The position numbers and the translations under genes were made by a program. Shown in pieces: positions 52,373-62,920 of a stretch of DNA of 64,000 nt. The stretch is from Trichormus sp. M33_DOE_039 (lineage in GTDB: Bacteria; Cyanobacteriota; Cyanobacteriia; Cyanobacteriales; Nostocaceae): NCBI GenBank assembly GCA_015296085.1, contig DVDT01000021.1, forward strand, positions 124,001 through 188,000, written 5' to 3'. Below the pieces are notes generated by a model that was given only the letters and a program-made list of their open reading frames with translations, searched no databases and had not been told where the DNA came from. Every line of letters begins with the position of its first letter. Position 1 is the stretch's first letter.

Positions 52373-53587
52373 CTAAAATAAATAATTGTATTGACTACGA
52401 CCTTGCCAACGTTTTAGTTGAATTTCTGTTTGTTCTCTCGGCATTTCCCCATCTCTTAACCATTGATCAAAGTCATGAACTTTATCTCCTGGAGTCACTT
52501 TGGCAGGTTCATGTTGATAAGGGGAAACTCCATGACTCATAGCAATTTCTAAAAATTCTGTTTCCGTTAAACCCGTATATTCTAAAAATAAATCTAAACT
52601 GGGGGGACGCTTCCCTTCATATTTAGTAATTAATTCCAAAGCCTCTTCAGTTGTTAAGCGATTATTTCTAATATCCAGTGCTGCCAAATGTGAAGGACGA
52701 GTATAACCACGCTTAATATACTTAATGTAATCGCGTACACCCTGCATATAGCATTCGATTTTTTCATACTCATACCCAGGCGGCACATTCTCGACGCGAT
52801 CGCCTTGCCATCCTAGTTCTTCCTCAATGATTTTATACTGCTGCTTCACATCCCAAGGTATATAAGAACCCAAACAAACTGAACGATAATTAATTTTTCT
52901 GAGTTCTTTTAATGGCGGATATGTGAAAGGTTTCACATCTCTTTCATCAACAGTACCTTGTAAGCGTACCAGCATATCTTCTGCACTAATCCCTAAATTT
53001 ACATAGCGATTAAAGCGCTTTTCATCTACTTCTTCTGGCTGGTCATAACTATAGTAAGCAGTGTATTCAGCAGAAGGTTCGCCCCACATAATCAGAGGAG
53101 TTTGATAACGAATTGCTACCCACATGGGATAAGAAAATATACCTGTGTGACAGTGCCAACAAAAATCTCCCTTTTCTAAAAAACTCTGAAGCATGAGTTT
53201 TTGAACAACCTTCCAGTTAGGAGTAAATGTGTGAAAATCTACTCCTAATTTGCGGAGGACACGGGTTGTATTTTCTAGCAAATTGGGACGCAAAAAACCA
53301 TGATCAAACCTGACAACTAGAGGTTTAATACCATATGTTTCCACAAGATAATACAGCGTCCATGTACTATCTTTGCCACCACTAAAAGGAATGATACAAT
53401 CATATTCATATTTGCCGCGATAAGTTTCTATGAGTGCGTCTAGTTCCTTCTTCTTAGCATCCCAATCTATTTTGCCTTGTTTAACTTCATGTTGACGGCA
53501 AATATTACAAACCCCTTGTTCATCAAACATGATAGTTTCATGAGTTTCAGGGAGTAAACATCTAGCACAACGTTTTAGCTTAGACAT
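52373..53587 (-). CDS. pseA: N-acetyl sugar amidotransferase (PseA/WbpG/LegA-like)
   Basis: 404 residues. Converts an N-acetyl group into an acetamidino group, using ammonia from HisH/HisF. PP-loop ATP pyrophosphatase motif IIPFSGGKDSTWTLYY; zinc-type Cys pairs at the N-terminus (CARCLLP, CNIC) and CWHC further on; TPLIMWGEPSAEYTAYYSYD and DIRNNRLTTEEALELITKYE are family signatures. It sits directly upstream of hisH and hisF. In Campylobacter, PseA makes Pse5Ac7Am; the same kind of modification is inferred here. Confidence 0.9.
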   Translation of the reverse strand: MSKLKRCARCLLPETHETIMFDEQGVCNICRQHEVKQGKIDWDAKKKELDALIETYRGKYEYDCIIPFSGGKDSTWTLYYLVETYGIKPLVVRFDHGFLRPNLLENTTRVLRKLGVDFHTFTPNWKVVQKLMLQSFLEKGDFCWHCHTGIFSYPMWVAIRYQTPLIMWGEPSAEYTAYYSYDQPEEVDEKRFNRYVNLGISAEDMLVRLQGTVDERDVKPFTYPPLKELRKINYRSVCLGSYIPWDVKQQYKIIEEELGWQGDRVENVPPGYEYEKIECYMQGVRDYIKYIKRGYTRPSHLAALDIRNNRLTTEEALELITKYEGKRPPSLDLFLEYTGLTETEFLEIAMSHGVSPYQHEPAKVTPGDKVHDFDQWLRDGEMPREQTEIQLKRWQGRSQYNYLF

Positions 53588-53630
53588 AGTAAATTAATTC
53601 TCCAATTAATATTAAATAAGTAAACCCGGA

Positions 53631-54515
53631 TTAAATTTTCCATTTTGCCGGATTTAGTATGTCTGGGTCGGTAATTGCAAACCGATAAAAATCTTGAGTA
53701 GTCAATAAAGTTGGCTTTTTTATTGCCTCAATGATTTCTTGTAAGTGTTGATAATTATTTAAGCCAACCAAAATTTTATCAATTTCTGGTAAGTGATTGA
53801 TAAAGGCGATCACCGCCTGAACAATAGACATTCCCTGTGAAATAATCAAATCATGAAGACATATTATATGTTCTTTAATGCTATGAAAATAAGAGGGCAT
53901 TTCTTCAGGACTCATCAGTAATAAACCCTGAAGAAATATTGAACGAGCATGAATCTCTACACCTTGGTCTTTCAGCTTAGATAAATGACCACTGTTAATC
54001 AAACGCTGGTCTAATATATTTATAGGTAATTGAATTAAATCAATTTTATATCTTTCTAAAATCTTATCTATCTCTTCTCCTGTATAGACAGAAACACCAA
54101 TTTTACTTACAAGCCCTTGGTCTTGCAAGTCCATCATCTTGTTTACTAATAAATAACCATCTTCTATAAGTACATCATGAGCATTATGTATTAACAATCC
54201 ATAAATAGATTGCTGTTTCAATGTGCGAAGTGACTTATAGAAGCTGTTTTCTAAAGCTTGAACATCATCATGAGTCATACAAGATTTAGAGAAGTGAGGT
54301 GTCTTGGTAACAATTGCAAATTCATGTTGTAATGGCAGAGTTTTTCCTAATACCTCTTCACTAGTTCCGTAAGCTGGTGCTGTATCTAAAACTCGAATGC
54401 CATTTTCTACAGCTAAATTTAAAATTCTGCCTACCTCTGCTTCCGGTATTTTTCCTTCTTGGTTAGAAATGCCATAATCTAAACCAAATTGTGCAGTACC
54501 AATAGCTAGTTTCAT
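53631..54515 (-). CDS. Aldo/keto reductase
   Basis: 294 residues. NAD(P)H-dependent reductase of the AKR barrel: MKLAIGTAQFGLDYGI, RVLDTAPAYGTSEEVLGKTL (catalytic Asp and Tyr), TKTPHF (Lys) and LLIHNAHDVL (His). It lies between the 66-residue ORF and pseA in the nonulosonate operon. Such a reductase is not needed for standard pseudaminic acid; it could act with the class III aminotransferase to alter a hydroxyl or amino position. Substrate unknown. Confidence 0.85.
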   Translation of the reverse strand: MKLAIGTAQFGLDYGISNQEGKIPEAEVGRILNLAVENGIRVLDTAPAYGTSEEVLGKTLPLQHEFAIVTKTPHFSKSCMTHDDVQALENSFYKSLRTLKQQSIYGLLIHNAHDVLIEDGYLLVNKMMDLQDQGLVSKIGVSVYTGEEIDKILERYKIDLIQLPINILDQRLINSGHLSKLKDQGVEIHARSIFLQGLLLMSPEEMPSYFHSIKEHIICLHDLIISQGMSIVQAVIAFINHLPEIDKILVGLNNYQHLQEIIEAIKKPTLLTTQDFYRFAITDPDILNPAKWKI

Positions 54516-54535
54516 GGTAAATTACTCCTAGATAC

Positions 54536-54736
54536 CTAACTACTTTTTTGAAGTACAGCAGAATTAGCTTGCTTCTCAAAAGTTTTACTCCACCACATTG
54601 CTACTAAATCTTGAATTGGGTTGCATTCAAGATATGATTGAGCTTTCCCTAATATAGAAATATCTGTTAGTAAGTTTTGGATGTCAGGATTGTTAATTAA
54701 CTCTAATTCATCAAATTGATAAGTAGGTACTAACAT
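54536..54736 (-). CDS. Unrecognised small protein in the nonulosonate operon
   Basis: 66 residues from ATG, 20 bases before the aldo/keto reductase and 76 bases after pseC, so it fits the operon. Composition is normal and helical (IQNLLTDISILGKAQSYLE, QDLVAMWWSKTFEK), with no motif I recognise. It may be a fragment of a larger enzyme or a true small protein. Confidence 0.5.
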   Translation of the reverse strand: MLVPTYQFDELELINNPDIQNLLTDISILGKAQSYLECNPIQDLVAMWWSKTFEKQANSAVLQKSS

Positions 54737-54812
54737 ATTTTGGCGATTATAAACTGTTTTTTGATGGGGAATGGTGGATTATATGGTAGGCTTAGTGTTG
54801 TTGATGCAAAAT

Positions 54813-56980
<2,168 letters not shown>

Positions 56981-57039
56981 CTAGATAAAAATCTGAAAGT
57001 AGGATTTGAAATATTTATTTTGATTCTTTTTGAAAAACA

Positions 57040-57468
57040 CTACTTAGATTTTGGTTGATGATTAACTTGTAGATTACTATTGTCGTTTTTCTTTTTAATC
57101 TGATCCAAAACAATTTTATAATCCTGTCTATCAGGATGCTGTTTTACTAGCTTCTCCAAGATTTCAGTAGCACCCTTAAAATCTTTTAACTGTACACGCA
57201 CCAAAGAAAGCTTCTCTAATGCTGCTTGGTTATTTGGTTCTCGCTGTAAAACTAACTCGTAACCTTTAGCTTGTTCTTGCAAGGGAGACTCAACAGAGGT
57301 AGCTTGAGTTATTGATACTGGATTCTGCACAGCACGTTGGATGGTTGAAATAGCCCCAAATGCTATAGAACCAAAGAAAGAAATAATTGAAACTATTGTT
57401 AAAAGTCTTTTTTTTCTTTCAATCTTTTTCTGACGGATGGTTATGTAGTCTTCTCCTGACTTAGCCAT
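57040..57468 (-). CDS. Small membrane-anchored TPR protein
   Basis: 142 residues. A charged N-terminus (IRQKKIERKKR) precedes one membrane helix (LLTIVSIISFFGSIAFGAIS), then two TPR units (AKGYELVLQREPNNQAALEK, ATEILEKLVKQHPDRQDYKI). The form is that of the small cyanobacterial TPR lipidless anchors often placed near unrelated genes. It lies 68 bases upstream of pseB on the same strand and could be the first gene of that transcript, though its function is unknown. Confidence 0.75.
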   Translation of the reverse strand: MAKSGEDYITIRQKKIERKKRLLTIVSIISFFGSIAFGAISTIQRAVQNPVSITQATSVESPLQEQAKGYELVLQREPNNQAALEKLSLVRVQLKDFKGATEILEKLVKQHPDRQDYKIVLDQIKKKNDNSNLQVNHQPKSK

Positions 57469-58226
57469 GTTGGAATCGGGATTAGGGTAAATAATTTAGT
57501 TACAGCAAACTTCTAGATATGAGATTACCCATTACTTCACAGAAACTAACATCTGAACTAGAAAATTTTAATGCAGGTATGAAGAAGAATATGAATTTAT
57601 GTTAATTATTTCAATGCAAAAATTCCCTAGTCACTACTGATAAATTATAAACAACTAAATTATAAACAACCAGAAATAACTACTAACTTGAGTATATAAG
57701 TATTATCGTTGCCTATATAATCGAACAAGAAATTTTTGACAGCTTAAATTTATATAGAGAAAAATTAAATATATATTAAGATTTGCAATAATCTGATTTA
57801 ACTCTAGATGTTTGCGTTATTGTATATATCCGTTTGAATCTACAAGTACAATCTCCTATCAGCTTTGTTTCAGCATCTTCAATCAGCCAATATTTTATGG
57901 GCTTTATAAAAATTGCACAGATTTTGGTGGATACAACAAATAAGTGTTCACAAGGAGTCTTTCTTGGTATGCTCACTGCAACCTTGAAAACACCTGGTTA
58001 TTTAGTTTTGCCTTGAATATCCGTTCCTTGCCGGGATTTAGGCTTTGTGGAGTAATTACCGTACAAAACCGAATTTAAAGCAAATGAGCAGAGTTTGTTA
58101 TGGTATAGTAAAAAAGTTAAGACTTGCTTTGCCAAATACACACTCTACGCATTGTTGACAGTTGCAAGACGGAAAGCAGTTTTGATTAAGCATTTACCCA
58201 ATAAAATTTTGAATTGAATCGAGGTT
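57469..58226. other. Long A/T-rich spacer
   Basis: 758 bases without a convincing gene. Two short frames overlapping on opposite strands near 57776-58016 have no recognisable text. A perfect 15-base direct repeat (TAAATTATAAACAAC) occurs at 57641-57655 and 57656-57670. The region must include the promoters of the TPR/pse operon and of the DUF4327 gene. Confidence 0.5.
57641..57670. repeat. Perfect 15-base tandem repeat
   Basis: TAAATTATAAACAAC twice in a row, upstream of the TPR/pse operon. Could be slippage or a factor-binding site; no evidence for either. Confidence 0.7.
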
Positions 58227-58445
58227 ATGACTCAGCAAGTAATTCACCCAATGGTGAAATTGCAGCGTAACGTGCAATCACTCGTTGAATCCAATATTAT
58301 CAAGCCAAACGATAGCATTTGGAAAATTGCGCTGCTTTATGGTAACGATTGGCAGCATTGGAAACAAGAACTCTTAGACTTTGGTTTCAGTATGCAAGAC
58401 CCAATAGGCGATTTGCTCGCTGTTGAAGCGTGGGATGAAGAATAG
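58227..58445 (+). CDS. DUF4327 family protein
   Basis: 72 residues, acidic. The text VIHPMVKLQRNVQSLVESNI, DSIWKIALLYGNDWQHWKQE and DPIGDLLAVEAWDEE is that of a cyanobacterial-specific family of unknown function (DUF4327). The ATG at 58227 has GAGG (58220-58223) as ribosome binding site. Stand-alone gene; no hint of partner. Confidence 0.85.
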   Translation: MTQQVIHPMVKLQRNVQSLVESNIIKPNDSIWKIALLYGNDWQHWKQELLDFGFSMQDPIGDLLAVEAWDEE

Positions 58446-58601
58446 GGATTAGGGATTGGGGACTGGGGACTGGGGACTAGAAAACTTTTGATTAGTATTT
58501 ATTAATTGCTACTCAATTCTCAATTTTGGATATCTAAATACTCAATGGCTGATATCCAATACATAATACCCAATAACTAATACCCAGTCCCCAATACCCA
58601 C
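58446..58601. repeat. G-rich/C-rich heptad repeats between convergent genes
   Basis: GGGGACT units at 58456-58480 and CCCCAAT/CCCAGTC units at 58580-58612 face each other and could fold into a long stem. The same heptad family recurs at 29931-29950, 34350-34385, 37165-37190, 59058-59075 and 60385-60460. Confidence 0.6.
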
Positions 58602-59005
58602 TCACCAATCCCCTAATTTATTGCCATACTCTTCCTTGCCTTGTTGTTGGGAACGAATAAAGCGACAGTAGCCATTAAGGCCTTTTTCGATTTTGTCTTT
58701 GATTTCTGTCACCCAGTTTAACTGCTCGTTATTGCAGTAACCTAAACTCTCAGCAATAACGAAGGCACTTTTAGTCTCAGCTAATGAGCCACGAGCGATA
58801 TACATAAAGCGCAATCTATCTAGATAGTGATACCGTCCGTAGCCCTCAGCTATGTTCAACAAAATACTAGAAGCTGCTCTGCGTAACTGATCGCTCAGGT
58901 TGTAACTTCACAATCTGGTAATCTTTCTGCAAGCCGATAAGCAGCTTTCAATAATTTAAGACTATCTTGATAGAAGTCCAAAGACTCAAAACCCCTATCT
59001 CCCAT
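58602..59005 (-). pseudogene. Four-helix-bundle (23S rRNA intervening-type) protein gene, frameshifted
   Basis: Two overlapping frames make one family member. The first part starts at ATG 59003-59005 and reads DRGFESLDFYQDSLKLLKAA, YRLAERLPDCEVTT and a TGA at 58895-58897. The second frame carries LSDQLRRAASSILLNIAEGY, then FMYIARGSLAETKSAFVIAE, the core of the S23/four-helix-bundle family. One extra base near 58898-58908 would join them. So this is a broken gene or a sequencing error. Such small proteins are common in cyanobacteria and their function is mostly unknown. Confidence 0.8.
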
Positions 59006-59079
59006 ATCACCCCAACCAAAAATTCCTTCAATTTTATGAAGGATTTTGCTAGAATGCCCAGTCCCCAGTCCCTAATCTC

Positions 59080-60360
59080 TCAATGACACTTAGCCAATGC
59101 TTGGGCTAGTTCCTTTGCTGTTTGATAGCGATCGCGTGGTAAAGGTTCTGTGACGCGCTCAATAATTTCTCTTAATTGGGGTGTTACAGTGGGAATTTTG
59201 CTGACATCGAAGCGGAAGCTGCGGCCTTTTTGGCGATAAAACTTGAAAGGGTTTTCGCCTGTCAGTAGAAAAATCAATGTCGGGCCGATCGCATATAAAT
59301 CAGATTGTGTTAGAGGTTGTCCCCGTTCTTGTTCAGGCGCACAGTAACCCTCTGCACCTATGCGAGTACCTGGGGTTGTCCCAATCTCTTTCACTGCGCC
59401 AAAATCCAGCACAACTATTTGATTATTAGCATTCCGCACCATCAGGTTAGCGGGTTTAATATCGCGGTGAATTAATGGGGGTTCTTGGCTGTGGAGATAG
59501 TCAAGGATGTCGCAGGTTTGGATCATCCAAGCGATCGCTTGCTGGGGTATCACTGGGCCAGCAGTATAGATGCGTTTTTCCAAGTCCTGTCCGTGAACTA
59601 ATTCCATTGCCAAATATTTTTTACCACCGTCTACAAAAAAGTCATAATATTTGGGAATTCCCGGATGATTCAGGGATTTCAGAGTATGTGCTTCCCGATC
59701 AAATAATTCCTGAGCTTTGGCAATTTTCGCCATATCAGCGTTCATTTGTTTCAACACCAATAATTGCGGGTGTCTAGCAATTAAACCTGCTGCATCCCAA
59801 GCCAAATAAGTAGTCCCCATACCTCCCTGTCCCAAAGTTCGCAAAACTTGGTAATAGCGGATAGTCTGCTGTACGGAAAGCGGTTGTCCACAGTGGACAC
59901 AAAACAGATTTCCTGGGGAATTACCTTCATGGGTGCAACTGGGGGATGAACTAGCCGATTTTCTTTGTGAGGTAACTGGAAGAGGAAGATTTTCCTGCAA
60001 ACCCCCTATGGCTGGCAATGGCAAATTAGGATTCGGTGCTGTCTCCTCCTGAACTTGAAACTGTAAGATTGGCCCTCCCTGCGCCAGCTGTAGCAGAGAA
60101 TTATTCGGTAAAGAACTCTGAATTACTAGCACCCCATCTAAAAAAGTGCCATTTGTGCCTTTACTAATAACTTGCCATGAGACACCATTCTTAGCAGAAC
60201 TGACTTGCCGAATTTCTAAATGATGCCTAGACACTAAACTATCAGTTAAAACAACATGATTATCCGTCGCTCGACCAATCCGAATTACGGCGGAATTTTC
60301 AAAGCACCACTGTTTTAGGGGTGTTTTTTGTTGCGGTTCTAGCAAAGTCAGAGTAACCAC
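59080..60360 (-). CDS. Ser/Thr protein kinase with N-terminal FHA domain and zinc ribbon
   Basis: 426 residues from GTG. An FHA domain fills 1-105 (VIRIGRATDNHVVLTDSLVS with RHHLEI, phosphothreonine-binding Arg30 and Ser45); a small zinc ribbon follows (C142, C154, C157); the kinase domain runs from about 169 with GQGGMG (177-182), Lys204, IHRDIKPANL (Asp300) and LDFGAVKE (319-321) and ends in ITERVTEPLPRDRYQTAKEL-type text (RVTEPLPRDRYQTAKELAQA). All key residues are present, so it should be active. Same strand and 146 bases downstream of the PP2C gene. Confidence 0.92.
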   Translation of the reverse strand: MVTLTLLEPQQKTPLKQWCFENSAVIRIGRATDNHVVLTDSLVSRHHLEIRQVSSAKNGVSWQVISKGTNGTFLDGVLVIQSSLPNNSLLQLAQGGPILQFQVQEETAPNPNLPLPAIGGLQENLPLPVTSQRKSASSSPSCTHEGNSPGNLFCVHCGQPLSVQQTIRYYQVLRTLGQGGMGTTYLAWDAAGLIARHPQLLVLKQMNADMAKIAKAQELFDREAHTLKSLNHPGIPKYYDFFVDGGKKYLAMELVHGQDLEKRIYTAGPVIPQQAIAWMIQTCDILDYLHSQEPPLIHRDIKPANLMVRNANNQIVVLDFGAVKEIGTTPGTRIGAEGYCAPEQERGQPLTQSDLYAIGPTLIFLLTGENPFKFYRQKGRSFRFDVSKIPTVTPQLREIIERVTEPLPRDRYQTAKELAQALAKCH

Positions 60361-60506
60361 AATACAACCTGGATAATAAGTTAGGGAATTGGGAATTGGG
60401 AATTGGGCTTCCGTCGTGAACGTCAGCCGAACGGAATTGGGTGGAGGGAATTGGGAATTGGATTAATCATAAATTCTTTCTTGTCTCCCTTGTCTCCCCT
60501 GTCTCT

Positions 60507-62696
60507 CTACTCTCTACTCCCCATATTTGGCCGGACTTTTGCCCGGATAAGTATAGCAGTAATGTTGTCATGACCGTTGTATTGGTTAGCCAAGTCGATT
60601 AATGCTGTCACGCCTTGTTCTAAGTTATTGGCAAAACTTAATAAAGGCAAAAGGTGATTCTGCCAGTGGGTTTCTAATAAGTCATTATCTGATAGACCGT
60701 CTGAAGCCAGGAGAAAAAGACTATCCTCACTAATATCCAAAAACTCGACATCGGGATTAATTGCACTTTCGTCACGAGGCCCTAAAGCCTGAGTAAGTTG
60801 ATAAGCATCTGGGCGGGCATAGGCGATACTAGCTTCCACTCCTCTGCTGATTTCCCGTTGTCCGACTTCGTGATCTAACGTCAATTGTTCTAAACCCCGC
60901 TTACGCGTTAGACGGTAGAGGCGACTGTCTCCCACATGAGCAACGGCGGCTTGATTACCTTGAATGAGTAGCATGACCAAAGTAGTACCCATCCGTCCTA
61001 CTCCAGAACGGGCATCTTGTTGATTTTTCTCGTAAATTGCCTCATTCGCTAAGTATACGGCTTCCCGAATGCTGTCTTCTGTGGGTAATTGATTATTATG
61101 CCAGTGTTCTTGAAAATATTGCCGTAGGGTTTGGACTGCTAACTGACTGGCTACCTCACCGCCAGCGTGTCCACCCATACCATCACAGAGGATATATAAA
61201 CCTTGCGCTTGGAGAACTCGGTTTTTAGGCAGGTCTACTTTTTCAATTTTAGTAACAATACCAAAACAATCCTCGTTATGCTGTCTTTGACGGCCAACAT
61301 CAGTACATCCAGCATCTTCTAGACTGCTTAACTGTACCGATAGCACAACCGTTGGTAAGTCATCCCCTTTGCTCAGAATATCTTCTGGCTCATCTACTTG
61401 TAACAACGTGGGTGAAGTGGCTGGTGCTGCTGGCATTGACTGGAATTTGGGGGATGAGCCGACTTCCAATTCTGTGGCTACTTCTTGTAAGCGCGATCGC
61501 AACTGTGCGATCGTTTGAATATTATCTTGGCTTAGATCATCCAAAACTTGGATTAATAAACCAAACTGAGTGCGTTGTGAACTTCTAAACAGATCTTGCC
61601 AAACACGCCCCAAAGCTTTGAGTGTAAAAGCTTCTCCTAAAACTCCTTGAGATTCTTCTCCCTCTTTTGGTAATATCACCTCTATTGGTTGTATGTACAA
61701 TCTTTGTAGCCCCAAAGTCTGGTCTTCATCCAACCGCAGATTCGACAAATGTAACAAACTGTAATGACATTTCAGCGGCTCTAGTAAAACCCAGAGTTGG
61801 GTCATCTGATAACACCAGTGCAGAATTTGTAAAGAACTAGTTGTTTCCTGTTTCCACGCATCTAGTAGGTACTGCCAATCAGAACGGTCTTCAATGAGTA
61901 CAACTTGCTCTTCACCATCTTGCCAAGCGTCATGAATCTTAGGTATCTCCGGGTGATGGGGAGATTGTAAAGCAATGTAAGCCTCAGCGATTTTAGGAAT
62001 CCCACTGACTTCAGCTATTGATGTCATCAACCCTTGTCGCTGATTGGCTAATATAGCCTCAATTGGTGAGATTTGATACGGTTGACAGTCCAAAACCTTG
62101 GCGCAAAATTCAGCATTTTGGACTGATGGCGATTCTAAAAACTGATAGCGTTGTTCTTTGTCTAAATAAGAGCCAACAGCGAATTGTGGCGGCAAAGTTG
62201 GGGCATCATCGGGTATGGGATATTGGGCATCGGGGAAAGAGTGCGCTGAGGCAGTCCTGTCTTCTATAGGAGATGCTTCGCCTTCGCGTAGCGTCTCGCA
62301 GGGAAACTCGCTTCCCTCATGAGGCACTGCCGTTAGTGCAGCGTTAGCGACGTTAGGAGCGTCACCACTTGTGGGTCTTGGGGTTTCCTCAAGTGGAGCA
62401 ACTGCCGTCATGGGGTATGGAACATAGGAGATTTCCTCTCCTGTACTGTCCTCCGCCTCTGCTCCTGTTTGTTCCTGTTCCCCAGTTCCTAGTCTCCAGT
62501 TCGCAACCCCTTGTTTTCCCACAATAGCCCACCAAACTGTTCCACATTCTGCACCACAGTTATGGCACTGTAGAGCATCGATAGGAACATCGGTACTACA
62601 TTGAGGGCATACCTTGTGGGAAAGGGAAGCACCACATTTTTGACAGAATTTGTTAGCGTTAGGGTTTTCAAATTGACACTGAGGACAAATCAGCAT
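60507..62696 (-). CDS. PP2C phosphatase with zinc ribbons and kinase-like middle region
   Basis: 729 residues. The N-terminus holds two zinc ribbons (C4/C7/C18/C21 and C30/C33/C44/C47). Residues about 170-410 look like a degenerate kinase C-lobe (LLHLSNLRLDEDQ at the HRD place, no Lys/Asp motifs). The PP2C domain starts near 455: CTDVGRQRQHNEDCFG, LYILCDGMGGHAGGEVASQL, MGTTLVMLLIQGN, AHVGDSRLYRL and LASDGLSDND, with the metal-binding Asp residues intact. It dephosphorylates Ser/Thr; paired with the kinase gene downstream. The linker at 62248-62365 carries an inserted repeat. Confidence 0.93.
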   Translation of the reverse strand: MLICPQCQFENPNANKFCQKCGASLSHKVCPQCSTDVPIDALQCHNCGAECGTVWWAIVGKQGVANWRLGTGEQEQTGAEAEDSTGEEISYVPYPMTAVAPLEETPRPTSGDAPNVANAALTAVPHEGSEFPCETLREGEASPIEDRTASAHSFPDAQYPIPDDAPTLPPQFAVGSYLDKEQRYQFLESPSVQNAEFCAKVLDCQPYQISPIEAILANQRQGLMTSIAEVSGIPKIAEAYIALQSPHHPEIPKIHDAWQDGEEQVVLIEDRSDWQYLLDAWKQETTSSLQILHWCYQMTQLWVLLEPLKCHYSLLHLSNLRLDEDQTLGLQRLYIQPIEVILPKEGEESQGVLGEAFTLKALGRVWQDLFRSSQRTQFGLLIQVLDDLSQDNIQTIAQLRSRLQEVATELEVGSSPKFQSMPAAPATSPTLLQVDEPEDILSKGDDLPTVVLSVQLSSLEDAGCTDVGRQRQHNEDCFGIVTKIEKVDLPKNRVLQAQGLYILCDGMGGHAGGEVASQLAVQTLRQYFQEHWHNNQLPTEDSIREAVYLANEAIYEKNQQDARSGVGRMGTTLVMLLIQGNQAAVAHVGDSRLYRLTRKRGLEQLTLDHEVGQREISRGVEASIAYARPDAYQLTQALGPRDESAINPDVEFLDISEDSLFLLASDGLSDNDLLETHWQNHLLPLLSFANNLEQGVTALIDLANQYNGHDNITAILIRAKVRPNMGSRE
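62248..62365 (-). repeat. Repeat inserted in frame in the PP2C linker
   Basis: GCTTCGCCTTCGCGTAGCGT and CTCGCAGGGAAACTCGCTTC are typical of Nostoc interspersed repeats, with GTTAGCGACGTTAGGAGCGT next. In the PP2C frame it encodes a low-complexity linker (SEFPCETLREGEASPIEDRT) between zinc ribbon and kinase-like part, so the frame survives. Confidence 0.65.
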
Positions 62697-62920
62697 AGTG
62701 GAAGTTCCTTAATTCCCGTTCCAAGGTGCTTCTAGCCACTAATATCCAAAGTGCCACAATCGGCCGCCCCTGCCTACAGTAGACCTACAAGAAATTGTGG
62801 TTTCACCAGTGAATTTTGGTGGCAGTATTAATTGTGACGCATATTAGCTAAATATTTCAGACATCGGCAAGGGAATTTATTAAAATTGGGAATTGGGCAT
62901 GGAGAGAAAAGAGCTAATGA

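Noticed and set aside
57776-58016. Two opposite short frames of 60-66 codons
   Set aside because: Mutually antisense, no recognisable text, in an otherwise empty A/T-rich spacer.
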